NCBI RefSeq assembly: GCF_932276165.1
Contig: NC_063998.1
Span: 9,622,501 to 9,686,500, forward strand
Length of the DNA: 64,000 nt
From: Plutella xylostella
Taxonomy: Eukaryota; Arthropoda; Insecta; Lepidoptera; Plutellidae
Direction: 5' to 3'
Part shown: piece by piece, positions 1 to 10,874 of the stretch
How the letters are laid out: each line of letters opens with the position of its first letter
Position numbering within the stretch: position 1 is the stretch's first letter
The notes under the pieces: model-generated
Databases searched by the model: none
Told to the model about the DNA's origin: nothing
Seen by the model: only the letters and a program-made list of their open reading frames with translations
Program-made: the position numbers and the translations under genes

Positions 1-132
1 AGTATCAAAACAATGACAACATTCTCATCCCTTCAGTGGTAAAAACTTGTGTTAGCAACAACGAAAGTAAATAGGTAAGTACCCAACGTTTATTTTAAGT
101 ACATCAACATTATAATATTTAAGCTTATCCCT

Positions 133-215
133 GAGTGCTATAGGCATTAATCCCAGAATTCCCACAGAAACCCTTTAAAGCCGAAGCGAAGCTCGCGCGG
201 AAAAGCCTAGTTTCC
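133..215. repeat. fragment of the GACA-repeat interspersed element
   Basis: Matches one end of the element described at 1,447-1,652 (ATTCCCAC...AAAGCCGAAGCGAAGCTCGCGCGG), without the rest. An old truncated copy. Confidence 0.6.
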
Positions 216-225
216 GTAAGTAGTT

Positions 226-428
226 CAAAAGTGGTGTCTTGTAAACTAATTCTCCTTTTCTAAGTTCCAATTTCTCCATAGTTGGTTATATAACCGACAG
301 GGATTGATTTATAAATTAAACATGACAGATGTGTCAAAAGTCAACCACTACTCCCTGGTTATGCTCTGACCGACTATGGAGAAATTGGTACTTAGAAAAG
401 GAGAATTCGTTTACCAGATACCACTTTG
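226..428. mobile_element. MITE with about 60-bp TIRs, copy 1
   Basis: The ends are inverted copies: AATTCTCCTTTTCTAAGT at 248-265 pairs with the same string inverted at 391-408, and pairing extends outward through AAAGTGGT and inward through CCAATTTCTCCATAG. The core holds GACAGATGTGTCAAAAGTCA. A second, more diverged copy is at 6,993-7,150. Confidence 0.8.
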
Positions 429-459
429 GTATATGTTTAAACGTTGCCGTGTTTAACGT

Positions 460-609
460 TAACTTCGTGAAAAAGAAGTCATTTTCCATAGAAACTTAGT
501 TGGTCACGTGACTTTTTTACTATAGAGAATGTTTAGATTCGGGCTTAGATATAACATGCTGCACATGCTGGTTTCGGCTTAGTATACCCTTTTTGCAACA
601 CCCTGTATA
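460..609. mobile_element. fragment of TACAGGGTGTTGCAAAA-ended element
   Basis: Ends with TTTTTGCAACACCCTGTATA and holds the linked GGCTTAGTATACCC and GGTCACGTGACTTTT segments also seen at 42,745-42,992. Related pieces are at 18,795-18,900, 56,310-56,400 and 59,808-59,870. Confidence 0.55.
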
Positions 610-929
610 GAAATTTTGTTGGTTACGAGACTACTATGGAGAGTAATTTTAACGAATTTCCAAACGTCGAAAACGAAACGTCGTTTCGGATTACTATACC
701 ACTTTTGATACACCTGGGACCTGTATAAGTAATTGTATAACAATTAGTAAAATATGGACATTGGTAATAAGTATAAGAAGAGTTAACGCTATTAGCCGGC
801 TTAACTTATTTTTGTTTACAACGATTCCTGTAAGTCCTGAACACATATATATATTATTACACACAAATATTTTTTATCGATCTATTTATAATTTGGGGGT
901 TGGGGGTTTTTTATTATGTTTTATTAATG

Positions 930-1190
930 TATGTCCTTCTGGAGGTTATATTCATCATCAGCCAACAATCATCCACTGGTGGACATAGGCCTCTCCCTCA
1001 CAACACTCGGTCCTCTGCCTATGAGGCATCCAACCACTACCGGCTACCCGCCTAAGGTCGTCAGTCCAGCGGGCAGGAGGGCGTTCTACGCTGCGTTTGC
1101 GTGTTTGTGGTCTCCACTCGAGAACTCGTCTACCCCAACGGTTATCGGTTCTTCGGCAGATATGACATATGACCAGCCCACTACCACTTC
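930..1190. mobile_element. LINE 3'-region fragment
   Basis: Contains CATCATCAGCC...CCACTGGTGGACATAGGCCT and a GC-rich block, the pattern of a common lepidopteran retrotransposon 3' end; a second version is at 47,358-47,500. No intact reading frame. Confidence 0.5.
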
Positions 1191-1446
1191 AGTTTGCATA
1201 TTTAGAATAAATAAATTAACCATTCAAACTTAAAACAGGTGCAAAAACTGAAACATTCCAAGTATACTTTAGCTAAACGTGAAATTCCGGGACTTTACCG
1301 GATTTCCCGACCTTCTGACAATCTTAGCTGCGCCGCGCCATATCTATAATCATCATCATCAACATGGCCATCCCCCCAATTTCCATTGATGAAAATAAAC
1401 GTTGAATACCTCAGGTAAAAAAATATAAACACATCCAAATCGACTA

Positions 1447-1652
1447 ATCCTAACTAATATTATAAATGCGAAAGTAACTGTGTCTGTCTGTTACTCTTTC
1501 ACGCCAAAACTACTGAACGGATTTGAATGAAATTTGGTATACATACGGTCTAGACCCTGGGAAAGAACATAGGCTACTTTTTTTATCCCGGAATTCCCAT
1601 GGGAAAACTTTTTAAGGCGAAGCGAAGCGCGCGGGAACAGCTAGTTTTCAAT
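1447..1652. mobile_element. interspersed element with internal TGTC run, near-complete copy
   Basis: Starts ATCCTAACTAATATTATAAA and ends GAAGCGCGCGGGAACAGCTA, with CTGTGTCTGTCTG near the start. Other copies: 16,008-16,213, 18,585-18,792, 24,668-24,816, 56,576-56,786 and a split copy at 14,822-15,211. It has no TIRs and resembles the microsatellite-linked, Helitron-like non-autonomous elements known in Lepidoptera (family placement is tentative). Confidence 0.7.
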
Positions 1653-2270
1653 AAATTAACAGCAGTAAGGCCTTTTCGTACTTACTGTTTAACTTTTAAG
1701 TATAGTAAGTATACTTTTTTAAGAATATTCTTTGAGAAATATATTGTATTATATTTCCATGCCACAGGCAGACATACACTTGTCTAACATTAAAAAACCT
1801 TCCCTTTCCCTCGAGTGATGAGAAATTCAACACCAGACCATTTCCTATCGGAAAACCCCATTCTTGCGTAAACAGGAAACATCTCACTTTTTTAAAGCTG
1901 ACAGTTCGTTACCAACAATTTCCAGCGCACCGAGGTATCGGCAACAGAAATACATAATAAAATAGTGATTAAAGCAATAAAGAGCTGGCTTGCTGACCTC
2001 TGAAGCTCGGGGTCGACGACCGCCGGGCGACGACCCCACTCGCCAAACATTTCAGCCGATTTCGTCGACTTTGTATAGCTATTTAGTCCACTCATTATAC
2101 ATACAATATACACAGAATACACACGTATGCTCTGCATTTCAGCTGAGCTCGCAAAATGTATGGGAATTTGGTTTGTCTCTGTGGCGCGTCGCCACGATTG
2201 TGTTTCATGTGGATAAGACAGCAGCAGCTAGGTTAACCCTTAATAGGGCATGGCTCAACTGAATGATCTA
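1653..2270. other. no gene recognised
   Basis: AT-rich start, then a GC-richer stretch (about 1,990-2,060, with GGGGTCGACGACCGCCGGGC) that looks repeat-like, and no exon with consistent splice sites. Confidence 0.5.
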
Positions 2271-2497
2271 CACTCACGGGCAATGAAAAAGTTCCACTGA
2301 GAAAATCACCATATTAGTCCTAAACGGAAAAAAATAGTTAATGACGCCTTCTGCAATATTACATACATTTTAGGGCGCACAAGAATATTACCAACAAAAG
2401 ACTTAAATATTTAGTTCAAATTTCCTATTAAATGTTTTATAAAAATAGGATCATTTGGTGACTGCATTTTATAAGTGGAACTGTTTCTTTGCACGTG
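2271..2497. mobile_element. mariner-type MITE (CACTCACG ends), copy 1
   Basis: Flanked by TA on both sides (2,269-2,270 and 2,498-2,499). The end CACTCACGGGCAATGAAAAA pairs with a diverged inverted copy ending CACGTG. TA target duplication is typical of Tc1/mariner. Family members are at 11,430-11,650, 12,730-12,942, 18,903-19,008 and 54,196-54,652. Confidence 0.75.
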
Positions 2498-2643
2498 TAG
2501 AATCAAATATGTTTATTATGACAAAGTAAAAAGCTGCTAAATTCTAGTATCAAAAAAATTTCATCCAATGTTGTAAAATAACAAATTGTAGTTAGTTTAG
2601 CTATGTCAGTAGCTTAGCCTCTTAATTCTCACAAACTTACTAC

Positions 2644-4518
2644 TACCCAACAAACAATCTACTCTTATAAAATTATATGTATAAGGTCTAATCTCTTATA
2701 GTTGTTTTAAAATAGCTTTCATTATAACAATGTTCCTTATAATCGCATGACATAAGAAGATTTGGCTAATATTACCTTTATTCTTATAATTTGGTTGGGT
2801 TAACCATAACAAGTCCAAATTACATGGTTACAATAAGGATTGAAAATGTGTTATACTTGTAAGAGCATTTACAATGCTTTTAAGCCATATAATATTCAAA
2901 AGCCATATAAAAGCTATTTATTTGGCTAATTGTTCTTATAATAGTAATGCATAAGGTAACTATGATACTTTTAACCTCATAGAAGCATTTTATATAATGT
3001 CTACCCAACAAACAATTCACAGCATTTTATATGATCTTTATAAGAATGAAAGCAATCCATATTCACTTACATAGCTATTAAAAATGTATTATTCTCTAGA
3101 TGGTCATATTAAAAGATACCCACCACTTCTACTGCTACGATATATAATGCCACAAAATTACCAAGCTGATACCAACAAATCACTAGATGGTCCCGTAAAT
3201 GATTTTATGGAACATGACTATGTCTAATCAGTGAGGAAGATTATAACAGTACTTAGCGGTAGTGAACTAGATATTATTGAATGAGATGGATTTGGATATT
3301 CATGGGGATATCAACTTTGGCTAATTCTGTCAGAAATTAAAAATGTATCGAAATATTTATGTACTCAACGTGGTGGGAATCTATGAAGGAAAATCAAATA
3401 AAACAAATATTTGAGAATCACGTTTTTTTTTCAGTCACCATGTTGGTGATTATCAGTAGAAGCATTAATCAATACGAGGGCTGATTCAATGTTTACAAAA
3501 GGGTGTTTTAAGGGCCCTCTGATGATGATTGTGTGGTCTCCGATTTCCCAATTGCTTGGAACTGCAGATAGTTTTGATTTCCCCTTTTCGAATGTTTTTA
3601 CTATTTTGTACGGCATTATTAAAAAATCTGAAAAAAAAGTAATAAAGTAAAGTATAATTTATTTCTGACGACCGTTGCAATACTACCTAAAAAGTAATAA
3701 GTATAGCTAATAATTATTAATATAGCTACGGTAGGCATAATACTTGCGTCAAAGGAACCCTAACGATAGATAAAATGGCGATAGCTTATGAAACAAGTGT
3801 TGCCATTACAGAGCTTATAATCTTATAGATTTCTTATAGACGATGTGCGACTGCTGTTACCCTTGTAAAAGCGTTATAAAGAAACATGACTCAATAATTA
3901 TTCACATTTTTACCGTAAAACTACTCAAATTCAAGGGCCCGTTGATATAATAACACTTTTTGTACCTCATTTTACCATACGTTTGAATTCCCAAACAGTT
4001 TTCACATAAATGAGCAGAATATAATACTCTCTAAAAAATAAATTAAATTAATTATAAGTACTTGGTTCTTGTCATCTGTCTTTATAATACTTGTTGACGC
4101 TGTCAAAACTATCAAAAATCACTCAGGAAAACATTACTGTAGAATCTCATACACTGATTAGCTATCTAATAGAATTTATCTTACCGCTATAAGTTTTACT
4201 CCCTTGTTGCTCGCCATAATAAAACACGTATAAGGTTGGTTGGCTTTATTAACGCTTTTCAACATGTCTCTTACAAGTTTATTGGCTTTCTATGAGCAAT
4301 CCTTTTGCTTTTATTAGTTTGACTCTCTTGTTGCTTGCTATAATAAAGCACGTATAAGAAAAATAAGCTAACAATAAAACAATTATAAGAGGGCTTTGAG
4401 GTTATTGTCCTTGTATTTTGTGCCCAAACGCACGCTTATTAGCGATAATACGGCTTTTATAAGTAAATTATTTTTGGCATTATAAGCCACTATGAGAGTA
4501 TTTTTTGTTTGTTGGGTA
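2644..4518. mobile_element. 1.9-kb TIR element with many CTTATAA subterminal repeats
   Basis: TACCCAACAAACAA at 2,644-2,657 is exactly inverted at 4,505-4,518, and a third copy sits at 3,002-3,015. Between them CTTATAA/TTATAAG recurs many times within about 350 bases of each end, as expected for transposase-binding subterminal repeats. A clear target-site duplication was not found. A minus-strand ORF at 3,431-3,616 may be a transposon gene remnant. Confidence 0.7.
3431..3616 (-). CDS. ORF in TIR element, possible first exon of a transposon-borne protein
   Basis: 61 codons starting MPYKIVKTFEKGKSKLSAVP, followed by SNWEIGD. The start resembles the N-terminus (M-P-x-K-V-V-Q-T-x-E...VP-x-x-W-E) of insect proteins found next to DNA transposons; this is a recollection of a family pattern and not a search result. 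The frame ends at TGA at 3,431 without an obvious donor. Confidence 0.3.
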   Translation of the reverse strand: MPYKIVKTFEKGKSKLSAVPSNWEIGDHTIIIRGPLKHPFVNIESALVLINASTDNHQHGD

Positions 4519-4700
4519 CTTTATAGACCGTAAGATGTGGAAAGCCAAGGATAGACGGTGGCTCTCCTTAGGAGAGCAGCGAATTGAAACTCCACGTTTG
4601 GGATCATATGATATGTATGATATGTCCTGTGTATGTCCAACTTCAAATGGGACATCTCTAAGCTGTAGCAAACCTTCTACCTCTCCTTAGCGCAATAGTC
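4519..4700 (-). other. open frame abutting the TIR element, unidentified
   Basis: A minus-strand frame (LQLRDVPFEVGHTQDISYIS, then DPKRGVSIRCSPKESHR) stays open over about 190 bases up to the TIR at 4,518. It could be a fragment of another mobile element interrupted by the insertion. Not recognised. Confidence 0.2.
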
Positions 4701-6309
4701 CCTGTGGCCATAAATGCAAATAAAAGTAAGCTACTGTGTAAGAAATAACGGGACTTCAAAATGCGATATCTAATTTAAAACTGTAGCGTTGTTCGAAGTT
4801 ACTCAACAACCGGATTTTTTGAGAAAGCTCATTTGGCTTATGTCGTTGTTTTTATGTTTTTGAAAATTTTACACCTTGTTAAATAGGCCAATGGACCAGA
4901 AAATTTCACTAAATAATATTTTGGTGGTTTGAATTATTTTTGTTTAATTTATTAAGGGCAAACGATTCCATGCAAATGTTTAAAACATGTTTTATTTTTT
5001 TGTAGGTTAAGAACGTAGAATATTCTATCAGCGGAAACCTTATTGTAACAATTTAAGTGGCTGTATTTATAATCATTTCGGCGCTGGGGCCAACAAGCAC
5101 CGCCAAACACACTTTTAGATTCTAGATACTAGACATTAGGAAATCAAGGTTAATACTAGGAAATGAAACCTTTTGAAACGGGCTTACCGTTTTCAGAAAC
5201 CATACCAAACCATCTTTTCCAGAAACACTATTTCCAATAACATTCGTTTCTATAATCCAATCTCGTCAGTTAAATGGAGAAAATACAATTCCTAGAAATC
5301 TATAACCAATAAAACACTATCATTCTATCCTTTATTAGAATTAAAAAACAAAAGATTTTGAATCTAAACAAAGAAGAAAATCAAGAAAAAATATTAACAA
5401 TTCCCATCATGACCCAAGAAACTATGTTTGTATCACATTTTGTTATATTACAATTAAACAGAAGCTTACACAATAGTAGAAAATGATTATTAACAAAGGC
5501 AAACTGATTATTACCAATTTCGTAATGTTACATACATGCTCGATTGTAAAACCTAATCAACATTTTCTCTTATTTCTCAATAAGCTTTTGTTTATTGTTT
5601 ATCGTAATAAAACAAAATTTGGTACAAACACAGTCATTGAGCACAAAATGCGAATTATAGGAATTGTTTTTAGCAACATCCAGAATATTCACAGAAATTA
5701 ACAGTAGCTACGTAAATATATAGAGCTCATCTTTGGATTTATAGTAAACTAGCTTTTCCCGCGAGCCTCGCTTCTGTCTAAAAGGTATTCTCTGGAAATT
5801 CCGGGGTAAAGGGTACGTATAACATAATAAACCTCCCGTTGAGCCGGACTTAAGTTCATGCTTTAGAACGTTCAATTTAGAAACATAAACCATGAAAAAG
5901 GCTTTTAACATATTCACAGACGTGCGCCGCAGAATTCGAATAAAAACACCAATTTAATTGGCAAATTGAATCGGCTAAGCGCAAGCAGTAAAAAGAAACT
6001 TGGCAATATCGACAGATCGCACACAATAGCCTAGATTAGGAACAATAGTGACGCAATGCCTCGTGTAAGGACTTCCTCCCAGTGAATGGAAACAATGCCA
6101 GCGCCCGCGCAACGCATTGTGTCGGAATCTGAATCTAGACTTCAGAAATACCTAGGTGTTTTGGTTGAAAATAAGAACTAATATAACTGCCCATTTAATT
6201 ACCTATATTATGCATTGTATATGTATATTAAGGTTACCGCACATTGAACCGTAACGTAAAGGGATCGCCTCTATCGCTTGTCGTTACGGATACCATTATT
6301 ATACGTCCA
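4701..6309. other. no gene; AT-rich, one repeat fragment
   Basis: No exon seen. 5,740-5,830 is a degenerate end of the GACA-repeat element (CTAGCTTTTCCCGCGAGCCTCG). The rest is AT-rich unique-looking sequence. Confidence 0.5.
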
Positions 6310-6415
6310 CAATCTCTCGCTAGGCCCGCGTGATGGACTAACTAAGGCCTAAAACCCTTACTTCATTGGAAAGAGACCTGTGCCCCAGCAGTGGGGACGT
6401 GATGGGTTGTAAATG
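6310..6415. mobile_element. LINE 3'-end fragment
   Basis: Contains CTTCATTGGAAAGAGACCTG then TGCCCCAGCAGTGGGGACGT, a string repeated at 20,590-20,705 and, inverted, at 16,295-16,400. It reads like the end of a non-LTR retrotransposon ORF2 and its short 3' tail. Confidence 0.6.
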
Positions 6416-6992
6416 TTGTGATATATTATACATACTCGTATTATAGGTACAATAACTTTCAAACTTGGTGTAAATTAGTTCATAATATTAACGTCGAACA
6501 TTGTTAAAACAACAAGTGGTGAGTGGTAGTAGTGTATTTGATAGTAGTTTCCTATAACGTCTTGGAATTATCGGACGGGAGCCATAATTTTAGGTTCAAA
6601 GAGTTGTAAGTATCTACTTACTTCTTGGACCTAACCATTTACCTGCAGGTCTAGTACAGGTTTGAAAGTTTGTCGAAAACGTTTGACGCTTCTAATGGAA
6701 ACTATCATGAAACTTTTGACAGATAATGTATGCAGATGACAGGAGAAAACGTAAAGTTTTTTCGTTTTCATAAATAGCAAAACCCGTACTAAGAGAAACG
6801 AACTGGATCTCTATATTATGAAATTTACAGGATAATTATTCCATATTCTACAACGAAAGTAAGAACTTATATATTTTTATATTATTGTTATGTTCAGTTG
6901 AATATTATGAAGTTAGAATAGTCGGTGAAGTTTCAGGAAACCAATGGGTATGCTAAAATATCAATGGGGATTTTCAGGCCACTTTTCAATTG

Positions 6993-7150
6993 TTTCTAAG
7001 TGCCAATTTCTCAATAGTCGGTAAGAGCATAACCAGGGAGTAGTGGTTGACTTTTGACACATCTGTCATGAATTTTATATGGAGATGACGTATAATTAAT
7101 AAATCAATCCCTGTCGGTTAGTTAACAGATATGTAGAAATTGGCACTAAG
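6993..7150. mobile_element. MITE, copy 2 of the family at 226-428
   Basis: TTTCTAAGTGCCAATTTCTC pairs with AGAAATTGGCACTAA at the other end. The core (TTGACTTTTGACACATCTGTC) is the reverse complement of the core of copy 1. The ends have decayed. Confidence 0.7.
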
Positions 7151-7430
7151 GCTGTATGTCATATTCTCCTGCAAAGTTGATCAGACAGCCGCAAAATAAA
7201 ATCCCCGTAGTCATTTTCAGTAACAGGAAATGCCCATAGTACCTAACTAAAACTAAGGTTTGCACAATAACATACATAGATCATACACATAACATGCAAC
7301 TAACAATACGTAAAGGGCATACATAGCATTCGTAAGCGCGGTGTCATCGACACATTCATATCAGCGTGACGTCACATCCGGCGGCGCGGGCGCAGGGAGT
7401 CTGTGTTTTGCAAGGAAACTGCTTGTGCAA

Positions 7431-7600
7431 TGACCGGATGGTGTAGTGGTTAGTAACCCGGACTGCTATGCTCAGAGACCCGGGTTCGATCCGCGACCAT
7501 GGTATCTATTAAGTATATTTGTTTAGAGAAAGGTATTTGAACCTACTCGGGGCTTTGGTGTTGAATGTTTCACTTCCAACTCTAACCCGCCAAGTCTTAA
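7431..7600 (+). mobile_element. tRNA-derived SINE, diverged copy
   Basis: A-box-like TGGTGTAGTGGTTAGTAACC and B-box GGGTTCGATCC, spaced as in a tRNA, followed by a non-tRNA body. It is not a working tRNA gene since the acceptor stem does not pair. Confidence 0.65.
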
Positions 7601-8983
7601 GACTCGTACAAAGGATTTTTAGTTTGAGTTTGAATGCTGTATTTGTGTTTGTCTGTGGCACCGTATGCAGCGTATCGTATCGGATAAACCCCTAGACTTG
7701 TCTAGCGTCACCGAGACGCTAAGAATAAGTAGTTACCGATTACATAAATGTTATTGATTGATGTTCGAAAGTGGTTAGGTTATTAGGTGACAAAATAAAA
7801 TTTAATTCGTCGTTACTATTGTTTAATACGCCCGGCCTCCTAAGGGTGCCTTTAAACCATAGATGTGCTATGCTACGTTGCTATGCCGGCGTCAACATAG
7901 CATAGCACTGGTGAGAAAGGTTTGCTTTTCACATTACCGCAGCTTAGCTAAGCACATAGCATACGTCACATATCTGGTGGGAGGCACTCCAGCGTCCAAC
8001 TATCGGTATTGTACGTATCGGACCAAACGGATTTTCCTAAATGTATCGTGAAACGCGTCGGCATTGCTGATGAAATGGGCGCACTTGTGTGAATTTCTAT
8101 ACAAAGAATACTAAATGCGATGCGTCTTTGCGTGCAATGCCGAAAGGTGTGCCTTAAGTTGGCCGCCACATGCAGGAGAGATAGTTTATTGAGCATTTTA
8201 AGTTAGACTTCTTAAAAAATATATAATATCAGCCAGGGTATTGAACATTCGTTAGTTTATTAAACCTACTACTGCTTATCTGCCTCCAACAGTTAGCTGC
8301 AGTCGAAAGTATTCACACAACAACGGAAAACATTGTGTCGACACCGCGGCATCGACAGTCTATTCAGTAGGATGACGTAACATCCGGTTCCGCCAACATT
8401 AACACACACTTTTTACAAAGTAACAGATTGTAGATTTTTTTAAATAACACGTGACAATTTGAGGTTATAAATTGAAATATAGAGGTGCATCTATTATGAG
8501 GAGTTGATCACAAACACTCGAGTCCGCGTTGTTCTATGATCACAAAGCACAAAATTAACACAGGGTAACTTATGTAAGTACGTATGTTTCATATTATGGC
8601 AAAGAATGTCTTAACTTTGTATATATTTTAAGATTCTAGATGTATTTTTTATTATTCAGGATGTCAGTGGATGGATAAAACTAAAACGAGAGCATAATAT
8701 GTACAGTCTTCTCTGACATTCTGTATATTAATCGATGATTCATTTTGCATTAATAGTAGCATTGTTAGAATCTAAACAATCGTCGTAAGAGCAAAAACAT
8801 AGAAAACCATCAAATACTGATACCAAATAAATTGAGCCGGCTGATCAAATTACCTACATACAAGTGTGATGCAAACTCAAAACGGGCAACAATAAATCTT
8901 TTGACACTAAAGTAGATCACAAAAGATACTCAGGTAGAAATGAGTTGGCTTTAAAACGTTGAAAAAAAAACTATACCATGAGG
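7601..8983. other. no gene recognised
   Basis: Mixed AT-rich sequence with a GCTATGCTACG/CATAGCATAG-rich patch at about 7,863-7,970 and an imperfect inverted repeat near 8,055-8,150. No exon supported. Confidence 0.45.
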
Positions 8984-8991
8984 GTCCGGAC

Positions 8992-10162
8992 TAGGGTTTC
9001 GTTTTTCCCGACCTTTTTCTCTTCCCGGGAAACGGGAATTATTTTGAAGATTTCCCGGGAATTCCCGGGAAACGGGAATTTATTTTAAATGCTTGGTTTT
9101 GCTATTTTCGGGTATTAAAAGTCTTTAAAATAGTCTATTTAAACTCTTACAATTAAATCAAATATACTTTTATCACTCGTATAGGTAGAAAAAAGCAACA
9201 GTCAGATAAATTAACAAACAAAATTACATAATATAATGATTTGTTTTACATGCCAAATCATTTGTTTTTCTTAATTGTAAATTAAACAATAACCAAGGTA
9301 TTATAATTAACAGTTTGATAATAATATTATTATGACATATAAAATTAAAACAGACGACCGAATGGCGTAGTGGTTAGTGACCCTGACTACTGAGCCGATG
9401 GTCCCGGGTTCGATTCCCGGCTGGGGCAGATATTTGTTTAAACACAGATATTTGTTCTCGGGTCTTGGATGTGCCCGTAAAATGGTAGCAATGCACCTCT
9501 GCCTACCCCGCAAGGGAGTACATTAGTACAAGGCGTGAGTGCGGGTTTTTTTTTTTATAAAATTAAAATAGAAAATTAATTACACTTGAGGTAATGTTTT
9601 AGAAAAAATAATTCATTCAACGATTTATCGCTCAACCTACTTCTTATTTTGGTTTTTTCTATGCGTTAGTAATTTTATAAAAAATAGACGCGGACATAAA
9701 ACGGGGATATAAACAAAATATGTATGACAGGTGTCACACTAGTGTTAGCTTTTACATACTCTTTGGTCACATATGTAAAAGCCGATCAATTGTTTGGTTT
9801 TAGGTTTGAGGACCAACAGATAAATAAAGATGAAAATATTTAATCAGGAAGAGGTGAAACAAAGTGATGTAGATGAGTCATTTATCTTTGCAATGCAGCT
9901 GCGCGAAAACAATAACACGTATGATTTTCCAATAATTTACAACAAAACCAAGTTTCTGATCGTAGACTACAAACCTGCCGATATTTTTTTTGGTTTAAAG
10001 TAGGAGAAACAGATAGATAAAGACGAAAATATATCATAAAATCGATAAAAAATCAAACCCGGGAATTCCCGGGAATGCTATTTTTTCCCGGTTTCGGGAA
10101 GGACAAATTTCCCGGGAATTCCCGGGAACGGGAATTCCCGGGAAAGCGGGAACGAAACCCTA
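8992..10162. mobile_element. hAT-like non-autonomous transposon with 8-bp TSD GTCCGGAC
   Basis: The ends TAGGGTTTCGTT (8,992) and AACGAAACCCTA (10,162) are inverted copies. Both are bordered by GTCCGGAC (8,984-8,991 and 10,163-10,170), which fits the hAT target pattern nTnnnnAn. Next to each end are clustered copies of the palindrome CCCGGGAATTCCCGGG and variants, typical subterminal binding sites. No transposase frame survives. A SINE is inserted at 9,351-9,556. Confidence 0.85.
9351..9556 (+). mobile_element. tRNA-derived SINE nested in the hAT element
   Basis: 206 bp with A-box TGGCGTAGTGGTTAGTGACC and B-box GGTTCGATTCC, ending in a poly(T) run. The 12-bp duplication ATAAAATTAAAA flanks it (9,339-9,350 and 9,557-9,568), so the integration is intact and fairly recent. 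Confidence 0.9.
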
Positions 10163-10874
10163 GTCCGGACACAAAAAGTTTAGGCTTTTCAGGGGCGGGA
10201 CGCGGATGGGGCGACGAGACAAAGATCAAACACGAACTCGGTCTAGATAGGACAGCGAGCGTGTAGGTAAAGATGTTTATGTTCTTGATACAGCTATTCT
10301 TTAATCTTTTATAATTATTCATTTTGTAAAAACTATAAATACTTACTCCTACTAAAATAAGTATTTTTTATGTAAATATAGTTTTTTTATGCATAAGATA
10401 AAAAATAAGATCGCATTTGTTTTTGACTTTATCACATTCACACTCGTAAGCATAAAATATGCAAATGAATTTCTAAAACACCATGACATTGATGTCGATT
10501 CTGAAGGCAGAAATTCTAATTTTAACGCTGTCAAACTAAAAAAAGTTGCTAGCATAAAATGACATTTACGAGAACAATCATAGAGTCGAATTTTAAACAA
10601 AGAAATTAAGGTTTTGACAGCTCTAAATTAAGAATTTCTGCCTTCAGAATTGACATCATTGTATGGACAGCGACGCACTGATCCGCTCGTGAAAGCAACA
10701 GTAATAAATGAAGGTTTATAGAAATTGGCATGCGAATGGAGAAATCGACATTGAATGTAACACGGCTGATGATCATAACAAAAGGGAAATCAGACAAAAG
10801 CGAACTCGGCACTATATATTTTTTTCTTTCATGTCCTAAACTAAACCAATATATGCATGTTAGATAGAAGCGTC

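Noticed and set aside
7431..7510. tRNA-like sequences with A and B boxes (also 9,351; 14,253; 16,535; 17,149; 40,431)
   Set aside because: The acceptor stems do not pair and each is followed by the same non-tRNA body and a tail, with target duplications. They are SINEs, not tRNA genes.
10053..10322. frames on both strands rich in P, G and S
   Set aside because: They are translations of the CCCGGGAATTCCCGGG palindromes of the hAT element.
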